A stretch of DNA of 64,000 nt from Lota lota (Eukaryota > Chordata > Actinopteri > Gadiformes > Lotidae), in the NCBI GenBank assembly GCA_026745465.1, contig JACYXH010000091.1:4514501-4578500 (forward strand). The letters are read 5' to 3'. Shown one piece after another: positions 34,401 to 64,000 of the stretch; position 1 is the first letter of the stretch, and each line of letters opens with the position of its first letter. The notes below the pieces were generated by a model. The model did not search any database, was not told where the DNA came from, and was given only the letters and a program-made list of their open reading frames with translations. The translations under genes and the position numbers were made by a program.

Positions 34401-35095
34401 TGTAGATAATTGTGAAAATTGGGTATCATAGTATAACTACATGGACAGGGTGATACCCAGCATGGTAAGATGCGATTATAAAACAGCTAGCCAGTCAAGA
34501 TAGATTCATTTAAATTAAGGGAGAGTTACTGCACTGATTTGATAACGTACGGTTTCCCTTATTGCATCTGATTGGAGAAATGTAAACCTGGCTTACTCAA
34601 ATTTGAAAGGTTGAGAGCTTGAGTTTCCTACTTCAAGTCTACAAAAACACATTTTGTCCCTGAATAATAAGTTGTATAATTATTTTATTTAAGTTAACAA
34701 AACGTTGCTGCTCAAATTCAACTTGTTGGCATAGCACAAACACATATTTTGTCTGCAAACAAAGGCCGTGCACTACAGTAAACGGCCTTCATCGAAAGCA
34801 AATGTTTTGGAAACTTCTATTAATGCTGAATTCCTGTTGATTGTGAAAACATTTAAGCTACTGAATCAATCAATCAATCAATTGTGAACAGTTACCAACA
34901 ATTACCAGCAATGCACAGAACATTTTAAATGGCAAATAAATGCCATTTTGATATGATAAATATAACACATTGAACACCCTAAAAACAGATGTCCAATATT
35001 GAAAAAAAGGACACAGGACATTTGTTTGGATAGTTCCTAAAAGATTTAAATTTAATCAGTATTATACAATTTACATTTCTCCTCACAATTCCTTT
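31449..35095. other. wwtr1 3' UTR and intergenic region before ndufa11
   Basis: AT-rich, no convincing gene. Candidate wwtr1 polyadenylation signals (AATAAA) at 31798-31803, 33617-33622, 33823-33828 and 34032-34037 would allow 3' UTRs from about 0.4 to 2.6 kb. TTTAAT at 35051-35056 (ATTAAA on the minus strand) is a plausible ndufa11 signal about 40 bases after its stop. No strong transposon is seen in this stretch. Confidence 0.5.
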
Positions 35096-37092
<1,997 letters not shown>

Positions 37093-38002
37093 TTTGGAGA
37101 ATTATGAAGGACATACACTAGCTACTGTTAAAATATCGCGAGAAGCGTTATTTGAACAACTTTATTGACAAATGACCGTGTACATCCATGACGACCACTT
37201 TTACAATCTTTCCTGGCAAACTTTGAGGTAGCAAAATTAATTTGAAATATAAAACCAAAGAAAACAATAACAGCTTTTGTATGTATGTCGTCTGATTAAA
37301 TAAGATTACATTATTTCAAATGTTAGAATATATATTCTTTAATAATAAGAACAATTATTGTGATTATTAGCATAATAATAACAACAACAATAACGCATAC
37401 ATCGATTTTTTTGCATTGATTTTATACACCTATGTTTTTTGTTGTGTAAATATCAGTGCGCGTTTCCGGTTTGTTCCACAGGTAAGCTGCTTGTTGGCAT
37501 CAGTCAGGGGGAAAGGCCAAACAGGGGCTTATTTAGTTCAGTCTGTGCAAGAGACTGACGACGCGTATTCCGTACTAACAACTGATTGGAAAGCAACAAG
37601 TGAATTGGGTCAGGTGAAATGTTTACTCGCTAACAAAACAAGGTCATTGTTGTAAAATGTTTTTTTCTTCTTTTTTTTCTCGAATGACATTAACATATGT
37701 CAGCCGTATGCCACGAAACTTGTTCAGGGAATCCAAATTGATGGTGAAATATGAACGAATGTAGCAACCCCAGGGTCGCTGTAGCACGGTTGATGGGCCT
37801 ACTGGTTGGGTTGCCTACTTCGTTAACTTTTGGCGACTTCCGTTCAAAGCCCAGTAGCAGACTTGCAGCGAACAACAAGGAACGGACCGTGATAAAGGTA
37901 TCCAATGTTGAGCAGTAGCGTTCGACAATGTCCGCCGATTGAAATTTTTAACTTACATAAACTTATTTAGAGCGGTCTTGATACAAAGTTCTACCACCAG
38001 AC
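37093..38002. promoter_or_regulatory. Divergent promoter region between ndufa11 and vmac
   Basis: A 910-base head-to-head interval between two start codons, an arrangement I also recall for the human pair. A TTTCCGG ETS-like site near 37464 and CTTCCG near 37838 are candidate core elements. A T-rich run lies at about 37658-37680. Start sites are not visible from sequence alone. Confidence 0.5.
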
Positions 38003-38928
38003 ATGTATACGCCGTCCTCGGTGCAAATTAGAGAAGCAAATGCCCACCTAGCTGCACTTCACCAACGCGTAGTAGAGCTGGAGGCTCGGCTCCAAACGGC
38101 AGAGAACACCGTGAGGGAGCAAGCTGAAAGTCTGATACGGAAGGATGAGCAGATGAGGGCTGCAACTCGGGAAGTAACAGAGACCAAGGAGAGGTGAGGA
38201 CACGTTGGAAACGCTAGAAAGGAATGACTATAATCTCGTTGAACAGCTCTGCTGAATAAACATTTAAGCAAAATGGCCATGGAAGTATTACAACGTAGTA
38301 ACATACTATTTTAAGTCGCTCTGTACTACTATTAAGCTCCAAATAGATGTAGGCCTGTCGGATTGTTAGATATTTATCAGATTGTGTGTGCATACCTCTT
38401 TAATGATGACGTGAGCGCAATTAATCTCCTCTTGTATGTCTCAGGGAAATAACTTTTCTCTACAAGAAACTCTGCAAAAGTGAAGAAACCATCCAACATT
38501 ACCAGCAATCTATAAAAGACCGAGAGCTTCTGGTAGCCCAGCTACAGCACCGTTGCCACCTCCTGGACAGCATTTGTGAGAACAGGCCAACTCTGGACAG
38601 CATGCTTGCCCTGATGGCTGAAGTGGAAAGGATGGAACCTGTAGCTAGGGCAGCTGGGCTGAACAGCAGTTTGGATGCAGGCATTGGACCAACCAAGGAA
38701 ACAGGAGGAGTAGCAGTCGTTCGAGCAGCTGGAGAAGAGGACACAGGAGTAGATGAAAGAAGGAAATTCCCACTTTGTTTAGAATCAAGGTGCATTTCTA
38801 TGCAAGCAGAGGGAACTACAGATTACAACAAAGTTATCTCAAATCATAAAAATTTCTCTCTGAATGATGATGATGATGATACAGATAATAAGGAAATGGA
38901 TGACATGGAGTTTGGAACTACTGTTTAG
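38003..38928 (+). CDS. vmac: VMAC, vimentin-type intermediate filament-associated coiled-coil protein
   Basis: A small coiled-coil protein reported to associate with vimentin filaments. Two exons, 38003-38193 and 38445-38928, give 224 aa (human 169). Identity rests on QIREANAHLAALHQRVVELE in exon 1, a heptad-rich coiled coil of about 110 residues crossing the junction, QLQHRCHLLDSICENRPTL in exon 2, and the conserved C-terminal end FGTTV. The fish protein is longer because of an insertion between the coiled coil and the tail, including an Asp run coded by (GAT)n at about 38865-38880. FGTTV looks like a PDZ-binding end (inference). ATTAAA at 38978-38983 is a plausible polyadenylation signal. 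The neighbour ndufa11 supports the call. Confidence 0.92.
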
Positions 38929-39991
38929 GTATAGGTGTAACTATATTGGTATAGACTCACCTGTTTTTTTATACAGTATTAAAGCAAACTCCCAGTACAT
39001 GGACAATATCTGTCATGATCTGGGTTTGAAACTCCACAGGTTACCAAACGTGTACTAGGTTCAGTATAGGTCAACCACACATTGGAGTGTCATTGCATTG
39101 TCAAGTGTTTGTTAAAAAGGGCCCCTGAACTGATTTGAGGTTGTGAGAAGGTGACATTAGCAAGGCTATGAAGATTGAAATGCGCCTTTTAAAAGTCAGT
39201 GAATCAGACTAAATCTGTGCAATCAGACCTCATGGTAAAATATGTGGTAGTAATAATGAAAAGGTGATTTGGTTTATCAAACTTACATTGTCAATAATGT
39301 GAAATACTTATAATGTGCAAAGTCTGTACTAAAGCTAATGGCTTTTTTTCCTGAATCTTTTTATTTAATTGTATTTAATGCACTTCATTGTTTGGATATA
39401 TAACGTTAGCAAACATTTTTCTAAATTATTCATTAAATGGTTTAAAAACACACTTGTCAACTTGTTGCACCTGCATTTATTAACATGTAAGAACTTCAAA
39501 GTCTACTCAGCACACAATATGTGGTACATTTCTAAATAATTTGTACGGGAAATTAAGTTGAACCCACAGCAGCAATTATATATTTACTGACATCTGCCTT
39601 ATTCACAAGGCCTGTGGGTCCATGGATGGAGAGGATGGCCAATGTCCTCAAAATTACAAGTTATGTAGGCAAATCCTTGATTTTGAATCTCTTGCGACAA
39701 TTTTTTTATTTTGTTACGACAAAAAAGAGAACCTGGAGAAAGACCCTTTCAATTTTGGCAGGCCAATCGGGTGGCGCTTGAGCTGTGATTGGGCAGATTG
39801 GTCTTGACATGAGTCGCAGGGCGGAACGGGGAGCTCGATGGACCAAAAGCTGTAAGATTGCATTGATTGAGTTTTATTGACTATTCAGACACCATAACTT
39901 TCATTTTGGGGACGTAGTTTGGCCCTCTTTGACTTGATCTGATTCTGGTTTTGGTCCTCAGGATCAATTGAGCCATGCTAGATACCATTTG

Positions 39992-40249
39992 CATGGCCGG
40001 CTGCTGGCATAAACACTCTATGCAGTTGTCTAGGGCCACAACCGCTAGGCGGGGCACACGATAAGGGTGACTTTCTGTGTTGCCCCCCTTCTCACACTTT
40101 GTATGGTGTTTAGTTGCCTTGCTCACTTTAAGAACACAGTGTGTAGCTATGGTAACGCTGCCTGTGCGGCAATAAATCTTCGCACTGGGAGTATTATGGG
40201 GCCACAAACAAATTCTTATTGGGCCACCAAAGTCCTAGAGCCGGCCCTG
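39992..40249. mobile_element. hAT-like miniature transposon with a perfect 8-bp target-site duplication
   Basis: The left end CATGGCCGGCTGCTGG and the right end (complement CAGGGCCGGCTCTAGG) form imperfect terminal inverted repeats. The flanks are identical: ACCATTTG at 39984-39991 and 40250-40257. An 8-bp duplication with CA.GG ends is the hAT signature. 258 bases, non-coding. Confidence 0.85.
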
Positions 40250-41373
40250 ACCATTTGCAATAGTATACCTAAACTTAAAGCTGCAGTATGTAGGTTTTGG
40301 TGAGCCAGAATCTCAGTTAATTTGAAATGTGGGTATAGCATTGCTTGTTACATCCCTTTGCACATGATTGGTCTAGATTCTACAACGAGTGACCAGACAA
40401 TTTCTCGTTTAAGGAATTTCTATATTATTTGTCACTCAGGGAAAGAAAATAAATCATTTTATGGCCCATGAGGACACTTTATGTATTATTATGTAACGTA
40501 GTGTAATAATGAAAGTTCAATTAAATTCAAACAAATATTCACCATCCTCTACTTCATATACTAAACCTAAGTCTCGTTACTAGGAAATGGGCAAATGTTA
40601 TTTTTGGTCTCAAATGAATGAAATTTGATAGGATGGCTGAAGTGGACCCTGACTGGTGTAGTGGCAGATAAAGACCAACTCCACCACCTGCAGGATGGGA
40701 GCACCTGAGGCAGACCGTGGTGCGAGGTGGGGGCCGGTAGGACCATTCTGCCCTGTCCAGGAGAGAATGCTGTTGCTCAGGTGCAGACCAGGGAACAGTA
40801 GTTAACCCCCGGGACCTGGAGGGGCTGGCCATAAACCAGCTTGGCTTAGGTGCAGTTATTAGTCCCAGGATCACCACGGCATCACGTTGCTGTTGCCATG
40901 GAGAACAGCTTTAAGGGCTGCCTTCATGAGTGGTGAAAGTTCTCTCACAGGCTTTTGGCCTGTGGGTGCAGTGGGGCGCCCAGATGTTATAAAATACATA
41001 CAAGAAAATATGACTAAATACAATCACATTGGATACAATGTTTTAAACTGCCTACATCTGCAGCCATGGGACTGTAATCCATGCCAATGTGGACAGAGCC
41101 AATGATGGAGCAGGTGAGTCTGACCCAGGGTTGTCAGAAAGTACTTCAAAAGTAATCAACGACAATAAAACAGCTTCTGGGTTCTGGTCTGGGATGATGA
41201 TGACAGGTAGTCCGGTCTGGCTGCCCCTGCTCTGGTCTGCACAGACCCTTCCCCCAGGTGGGAGTCATCTATAGACTGAATAGCCAACCCACTCAAACCC
41301 AGAAATACTGGTAGCATAATAGTCAAAATAACCAGTATAACAGTATATAGAAGTACATACGTATTTTGTTAAG

Positions 41374-41377
<4 letters not shown>

Positions 41378-41447
<70 letters not shown>
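41378..41447. repeat. (TG)n microsatellite
   Basis: About 70 bases of pure TG repeat, intergenic, about 600 bases before fbxo24. Confidence 0.95.
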
Positions 41448-41452
<5 letters not shown>

Positions 41453-42045
41453 TGTGAAAGTATTTTTCTGTTTGATTACGGGTGATTGATGTTCTTATGC
41501 TATTAATGATTAATGTACCAACAATCTCTTGCTGCCAAATTTTCATGGTGTGTCCTTCGTCTTGTAATATTGTTATATATTTAAATGTGGGTTTTATAAT
41601 AAATATTTTAATTGAAGTTGTCTGTCTCCTTTACTTTATTCATGAATTTGCAACTTCAATTTGATAGTAGTATATCAATAGCAAGAAACAATAAAAACAT
41701 ACATACATTTGAAAGATAAATAAATAAAACAAATATTTCATATTATTAACAATGAATGTCAACGTTGTTGTCTTGAAACTTGTATCTCCTCATTAAGACC
41801 TGAGAATAAAATTCTTATTAAGTATTTAATATGACATTTAATTAAATTATAATTAAATGTAAAATTAAATTACATTTAAATCATAACAAATCCAATGCTG
41901 CACACACACACATACACACTCTATACATTGTGAAGTCACAATAACCCAATTGCTGCAGAAAGTCTAGAATTCTTATCCTACAATATAACACACGGCGAGT
42001 GCTCAGAAATCATTTACAAACCTTTGCTTGTTAAAATACTGTACA

Positions 42046-46070
<4,025 letters not shown>

Positions 46071-46712
46071 CCCTACACACCGCTACCGACCCACGCTAAC
46101 ACTGACTATCGACCACTGCTGCAGGCATCTCATTTTATTTAATGCCACCTAGAAATTACTTTTTTATGTTTGGATCCTACATTATTTTGTCATCGATCTA
46201 CATAAAAACACACTTTGTGGCATCATGGTGTCCGTCTCTGTATCTCTCTTTCTCTCAAAGTCATCAGAGAACGAGAAGGGATTTGTTGATGTTGGAAACA
46301 CACATTTTCATTGTGAAAGCAAGTGAAGAATAAACTGAGAATAATAGAGTAGGATTATGTTCCAAAATGTAATGTCAACCATGACCAGAAATGTGTTAGT
46401 TAATAGCCCCAGTATCCAACATACTGGCCATTTATTTTTTGTGCAGCAGTTTTTTGATTGGACGACTCGGGACACAGAATACGTGGATGGGTTTATTGTT
46501 ATTTTCTGACATCACACATACAATAATATATTCCACCAAGCTTCAGTGTCACCAAATTAGGTAATATTGTGATGAACACGACTATATCCTTTTCATTTTC
46601 CCTTCATATACAATGAGACTGCTCAGGGACCCCAGAGACAACCATTACCAATAACATCACCTGGAAATGTTGCTGCACCTGCAGATACATAACAAAAGAG
46701 AATTACACGCAC

Positions 46713-46744
<32 letters not shown>

Positions 46745-47027
46745 TCCTTCTCTTGAATGCCCCTTTTCACACTTTACATTTACTTTTGTTCACGACCAAG
46801 GGGCACCGGCGGCGCGGTTTGTGTGGACTGAGAACCGAGGGGACGATACACACTTATTGTATATTATTGTGTACATAACGCGTATTTAATGTCCGCTTCC
46901 GAGTGAGGGTTAGGCTTCCCGGTCACCTACAGTATAACGCTACGGTGTGCGGCGCAGTTCATATACAACATCGCTCATTATAATGATCATAACAGATACA
47001 CAATGACGGTACTAAAAAAGTATCATA

Positions 47028-47050
47028 AACAGTGAAACTGTTTCACTGTT
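47028..47050. repeat. 23-base perfect palindrome upstream of lonp1
   Basis: Two 11-base arms (AACAGTGAAAC and its complement) around a central T. It lies next to the left end of the miniature element. It could be a dimeric factor site or a transposon scar. Confidence 0.6.
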
Positions 47051-47064
47051 CAGTGGCTCTTTAA

Positions 47065-47233
47065 AGAGCTAGTGAACCCATACTACCCATACTACCTGAC
47101 GTCACGACCAAGGGGTCTGACGTCATGAAAAGAACCCCACCTGGGTTCGCAGCAGAGTGGAACGTCCACGTAGTGTTTTGGGGAGAATGGCAAAAACATT
47201 GGATTTTACCCCTTTTTGGGGTTCACTGGCTCT
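47065..47233. mobile_element. TTAA-flanked miniature element with two TGACGTCA sites in the lonp1 promoter
   Basis: The left end AGAGCTAGTGAACCCA (47065-47080) and the right end read in complement AGAGCCAGTGAACCCC match at 14 of 16 bases. TTAA flanks both sides (47061-47064 and 47234-47237), the target-site duplication of piggyBac- and Kolobok-type elements. Inside are two perfect cAMP-response-type sites, TGACGTCA at 47097-47104 and 47118-47125, 21 bases apart. The element ends about 145 bases before the lonp1 start codon. Confidence 0.65.
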
Positions 47234-47378
47234 TTAAGAAAAAGCAGAGTTGTTGTTGTTGTAATGGTAGTTTGTTACGTCCAGGCAACTCACGCCATCA
47301 TCAAACCTTGCCGGAAATCTCTTGCCTTGCGTCAGAATCGTGCGTCACGCAGCCAGAAGCATCATCCTCTATCGCAAC

Positions 47379-58763
<11,385 letters not shown>

Positions 58764-60409
58764 CAGTACCCTGTCTTCAAAAAAAGGACCACACACTGCA
58801 AGGTCTTTTCCAATTGTTCGGTATTTGAAGGACTCCGGCTGCCCCATTGAAGTTGTTCTACATCAACACAAGGGTGCAGCCCGTACCCCGGACACTTATT
58901 ACCTGTCCTTATGAGACACACCGTTTGACATGGACTTAAGTGACTTAAGCCAGATGAATGGATGCTAATTGGTCAACCATTAATTAAAATAATGCTTCAA
59001 CACATTATCAATTTATAGTATAATGTAAGATGTTTCAGATATGAGGTTCAGATTCTTTTTTATATAAATTAAAGTAATAAATGAAAGTGTAAATTGTCAT
59101 CTGAATTTGCTCAATTAGTTCTATAACATATCTGCAGCGTCTTTGAAAGACAGAAGGTCAAACTCCCTGGCCCTAGCCTTGAGGATCTCCTTGTAAAGGC
59201 CAGAGGAGGAAAAGGCAGAATTTGATTCCAGGAATTAATTGTACTGTCCCTTTTGCTAACAAAAGCAGCTTACAAGTGATCTCACCTCTCACGTAACCCC
59301 CCTGGTTGCTGAAAAATCTGGTGAAACATTTGCTTCCATAAATGTATTGATTGGGTATGAAGTTCCCAAACTCATTAAACGGATCCACCAGGTCTAGAGA
59401 CTCCAAAACACTGCATGGTCAGATATGAGAATGCTGGGAAATGTAGGATTGTTTCCAAGGAGTCCTATCTAGCAGGATGTGGCAAGTGCAAGAAAATGTG
59501 GACATTTTATAGCAATAAGGGAATATTGCCTTGTCACTTTGTAAAAACAACCTATACAGATGAAGCAGCAGGCTGCTCATCAGAGCACTTACTAGGGAGA
59601 TTGTAGGGTTGATGTAAATGTATTTAAGTGTCAGATTCAAGCAAAACTACTGAATGAATTTTTCAGTGAAAAATTTGCAATATATTGCTTTTAAAAATAA
59701 AGTGCAGATTATTCAAGTTAGTTTTAAAACCTGAGGTGCATTATGTCAGTGGTTAACTGGTCTAGCCTGAGGACCAACAAGTGTCATTAAGTCACAACCC
59801 AACTGGATTAACCAATATTGCAGTAAATGCCTACATGTACCGTTGAAAACAGAGCGCACAAATCGCAACAATTGCGTTTTAACATGTGAAATGGTAAGCT
59901 ATTGACACTTTTTTAAAGCTTTTTAAAGATCAAGATTTGGCATATGCTCTGCAACCAACCAGTTTAGAATCACTGCCCTATGTATGGCTACATGTACCTT
60001 AACAATTGAAAAACTCCGTATCTACAGATAGCTGTTATGGCAACACATTCTCATGCAGATTAAACAAAGGCTATTCATCCTTCAAAATTATTTACCCTAG
60101 AAAAATGAGTGATTTGTGTACTATACAAATGACATGATTTGAGCACTATTACAATTAATCCCCTTGCTTCTCTTAAAATTTCATTTCTGCAAGTTTACCA
60201 CAACATCCTATAAACCCAGAAGCAGTTTCTCAAAATAATTTATGTATTGGACATACAACTTAACATATTTGACACTTGGAGGCCATTTGTGCTTTCAGCA
60301 ATTGTTTGGAGGAAAGCTTTTGGAAATGCTCGGCACTACGTTTTCTTCAAGTGGAGATTTAAAAAAATAACTCAAACAGTATATCATCTTAAAAAGATTT
60401 ATTGACAGT
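58764..60409. other. Intergenic between convergent lonp1 and rpl36
   Basis: The lonp1 3' UTR extends to a probable polyadenylation signal at 59076-59081. A two-exon unidentified minus-strand frame lies at 59121-59410. The interval 59411-60397 is AT-rich with nothing recognised. TTTATT at 60398-60403 is the minus-strand AATAAA of rpl36, a few bases after its stop. Confidence 0.5.
59121..59410 (-). CDS. Unidentified two-exon reading frame, possible 3' end of a gene or pseudogene
   Basis: Two pieces join through GT-AG sites in frame: 59410-59293 and 59189-59121. The first reads VLESLDLVDPFNEFGNF then IPNQYIYGSKCFTRFF and SNQGGY; the second EILKARAREFDLLSFKD then AADML and a TAG stop. The first piece begins after an acceptor-like GCAG and is in a split codon, so upstream exons are implied, but none was found before rpl36. 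The composition looks like real protein, but I do not recognise the family. It could be a relict gene end, an alternative 3' end of a gene starting further right, or chance. Confidence 0.35.
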
Positions 60410-62224
<1,815 letters not shown>

Positions 62225-62925
62225 GTCTGAAAGACCAGAGGTGGGAGAAATACCAACAGGTGTTAAAACAGTATCTTAGTGTGCTTTGATTCAACACATT
62301 CCAAAACTATTTTACCAACATAACTGTAGCCAATGTCTACATTGACCTAGGTTCATTAACCTTTCTAAGCTTTTTCTGGCCAATCGCATTTAGTTGACAT
62401 CCATGTGCACCATGGACATTACTTTCATACTTGCAGCCCATAAAAGACATGGTTGGGCGGCTTTAGAAACCAGGGAGAAGGAGCAGCGCTGTAGTTTAGA
62501 ATAAGCTAGCTTGAAATAGCAACTCTTGCATATTCTAACTATACATTAGGGTTAACGATTACGACTGCCAGAGTTCTAGCCAACACTAGTGCACTGGCCC
62601 CATTTATTTTGAATGTCTAAAAAGGACATTAAAGGAAATTATACAGAGGGGGTTAAGCTTATCAGAAAGCTACCGTTCGGTATCCTGTAGCTTTGTGGCA
62701 ATGATTACTTCCCTGAAAAAGTAAGATGGTTGCCTTTGTTATATTCTATCAATATTCACTATATATGTTTTAACCAACTGTAGTTGTCTAATACGTGTAC
62801 TATGAACCCTGCAATTGGCGAGATTGCAGAGATTTTAGAACGATTTTGTAACATACAAGTACGGCAAACAAATGCTCACCAACCTTCTTCAATGGCTGTC
62901 AAACAGGAAGGAGCGCTGTAAGGTT

Positions 62926-64000
62926 GCCGCTTGGTAAAGAATGTTTCTAGTTCCAGCGCCCTCTAGCGATGTGGGTGTCATTCCAGTTTGCAATGTTTTT
63001 CTTTTTTTGTGTTGTCCATTAGTAATGACATAAAACAAATATGCTACAATGCCATGCTATTTGTCCTTAGATTACATAACACATGTTATAGTTGTTTAAA
63101 TTAGTGTTTAATCTATATTAAATATTATTTAATTTCAAAATAACATGACTGATATTTTTTGTGCACATTGTTTAACCAAGTGACAGTTCTATGAACAAAG
63201 GTCCCTTTTCATGAATAAATCACACTGCTGATGCTGATTGGCTTATGGTTTGCCATTCATTATTTATCCTGAACCTGGACGTGCTTTTCCAGTGCACGCC
63301 TATGAACATACATCCATGCACACGTTCCGTTAATTCAGGACTAAAAGGCTGGTTATAATACAGCCTAAACATTGACTACTTATGAATGCTTGCGTTTTTG
63401 CTGAAGCAACACACACATATACATATAATATCTCAAATAAGATGATATTAAATGTTTTATTCTGGGTTACATTAATTAAGTAAATGGTTGGATGAATAGA
63501 ACATATAGTCAAGTCATTGACTATATCTCGTTTTGTTATTGGCAGCATATTTTCTAGATAAATGTTCAAGCTTTGCAGTATGTTGTATATTCAGTTACCC
63601 TACGTGTTCACAGTGGAGGAGAAAAATGAACCTTTCATGGGCTATTGGTATACTGGAAGCAGTATGGGTAGACAGGAGGGAGGAGATTTATGCTGCATGA
63701 AAGGGCCTTGAATATAAAAGGAGACAGAGCCACTGTTTTGATTTTGTTTTTATTAAAGACTCATTGTCTGAGATTAGTGTGCATATAACGTATTTAGTAA
63801 ACTATATGCAGTTCCCATTTTTAACTATGGAGGGAAGCCACGAGCAATGGAGCGATCTTCTAAACCGGATTCTCGTTCGAGGAAGCCTCGCCATTCGGCG
63901 CGGTCCGCGTGAGCGCAACCGGCCATCTTGACTTTTCGAAGCCGAAGACCGGAGTCATTTTTATACGGCGCCTCGGGGACATAATTGCATAAATATTCTG
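62926..64000. other. Right-end flank: AT-rich, with a CpG-rich block at about 63825-63985
   Basis: Nothing recognisable from 62926 to 63820. The last 170 bases are rich in CpG (ccattcggcgcggtccgcgt, ggcgcctcgg). On the minus strand a TATA-like CCGTATAAAAATG precedes caagATGGCCGG, which opens a 33-codon frame ending at TAG (MAGCAHADRAEW...). The plus strand also holds short open frames. This may be the promoter or first exon of a gene beyond the window, or a CpG-rich repeat; I cannot decide. Confidence 0.35.

Larger units (their letters stand above)
38929..42045. other. Intergenic vmac-fbxo24 with transposon remnants
   Basis: Contains the vmac 3' UTR, a hAT-like miniature element at 39992-40249, a GC-richer unidentified block at about 40610-40990 (reading frames there match nothing I know), and a (TG)n tract at 41378-41447. 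No convincing exon was found. Confidence 0.5.
46071..47378. other. Intergenic fbxo24-lonp1: fbxo24 3' UTR, (CA)n tract, lonp1 promoter
   Basis: Contains the fbxo24 polyadenylation signal (46329-46334), a (CA)n tract at about 46707-46744, a GC-richer stretch at about 46790-46960, a 23-base palindrome (47028-47050), a TTAA-flanked miniature element (47065-47233), and the remaining lonp1 promoter and 5' UTR up to the ATG at 47379. Confidence 0.55.

Noticed and set aside
40554-40877. 107-codon minus-strand Pro/Ser-rich frame
   Set aside because: Low-complexity composition in a transposon-rich intergenic block; no recognisable family.
42028-42045. Earlier TTG start for fbxo24
   Set aside because: Non-ATG start without support; ATG at 42046 is in frame. 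The TTG at 47322 for lonp1 was rejected likewise.
59173-59220. Reading the unidentified lonp1-rpl36 frame straight through instead of splicing
   Set aside because: The unspliced frame runs into low-quality sequence, while splicing at 59293/59189 joins two protein-like pieces in frame and ends at a stop.

Overview
This is vertebrate nuclear DNA, almost certainly from a ray-finned (teleost) fish. The genes are split by many GT-AG introns. The spliced proteins match vertebrate families closely but differ from mammals throughout. Introns and intergenic DNA carry tRNA-derived SINE-like sequences, small hAT-like and other DNA-transposon remnants, and many long dinucleotide repeats. The very high density of long (CA)n/(TG)n tracts would fit a gadiform (cod-like) genome, but that is only an inference. 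There is no sign of bacterial, plasmid or viral organisation.

Layout, left to right. (1) 134-12309, minus: the first 19 coding exons of szt2, a KICSTOR subunit acting on mTORC1; the gene runs off the left edge. (2) 13545-16197, minus: ddx10, a nucleolar DEAD-box helicase with only one coding intron. (3) 16755-19130, plus: commd2, head-to-head with ddx10. (4) 21939-31448, plus: wwtr1 (TAZ), the Hippo-pathway coactivator, with a 6.2 kb first intron rich in repeats. (5) 35096-37092, minus: ndufa11, a complex I subunit, head-to-head with (6) 38003-38928, plus: vmac. (7) 42046-46070, plus: fbxo24, an F-box/RCC1-like protein. (8) 47379-58763, plus: lonp1, the mitochondrial Lon protease, complete in 21 coding exons. 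(9) 60410-62224, minus: rpl36, convergent with lonp1. A short, spliceable, unidentified minus-strand reading frame lies between lonp1 and rpl36 (59121-59410).

The exon models were built by hand from splice signals and reading phase. Each complete model closes in frame: ddx10 831 aa, commd2 200, wwtr1 429, ndufa11 135, vmac 224, fbxo24 514, lonp1 1004, rpl36 105. The szt2 part gives exactly 936 codons.

The genes are mostly unrelated housekeeping or regulatory genes and do not form one pathway. From memory of human gene order, wwtr1/commd2 are neighbours on human 3q and ndufa11, vmac, lonp1 and rpl36 lie together on 19p13, so the window joins several ancestral blocks. ndufa11 and lonp1 both act in mitochondria.

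I saw no new multi-gene system. The most interesting items are non-coding: a TTAA-flanked miniature transposon carrying two perfect TGACGTCA sites just upstream of lonp1; a large, nearly identical inverted repeat in wwtr1 intron 1; a pure CT microsatellite that forms the polypyrimidine tract of the last fbxo24 exon; and several miniature transposons with readable target-site duplications.
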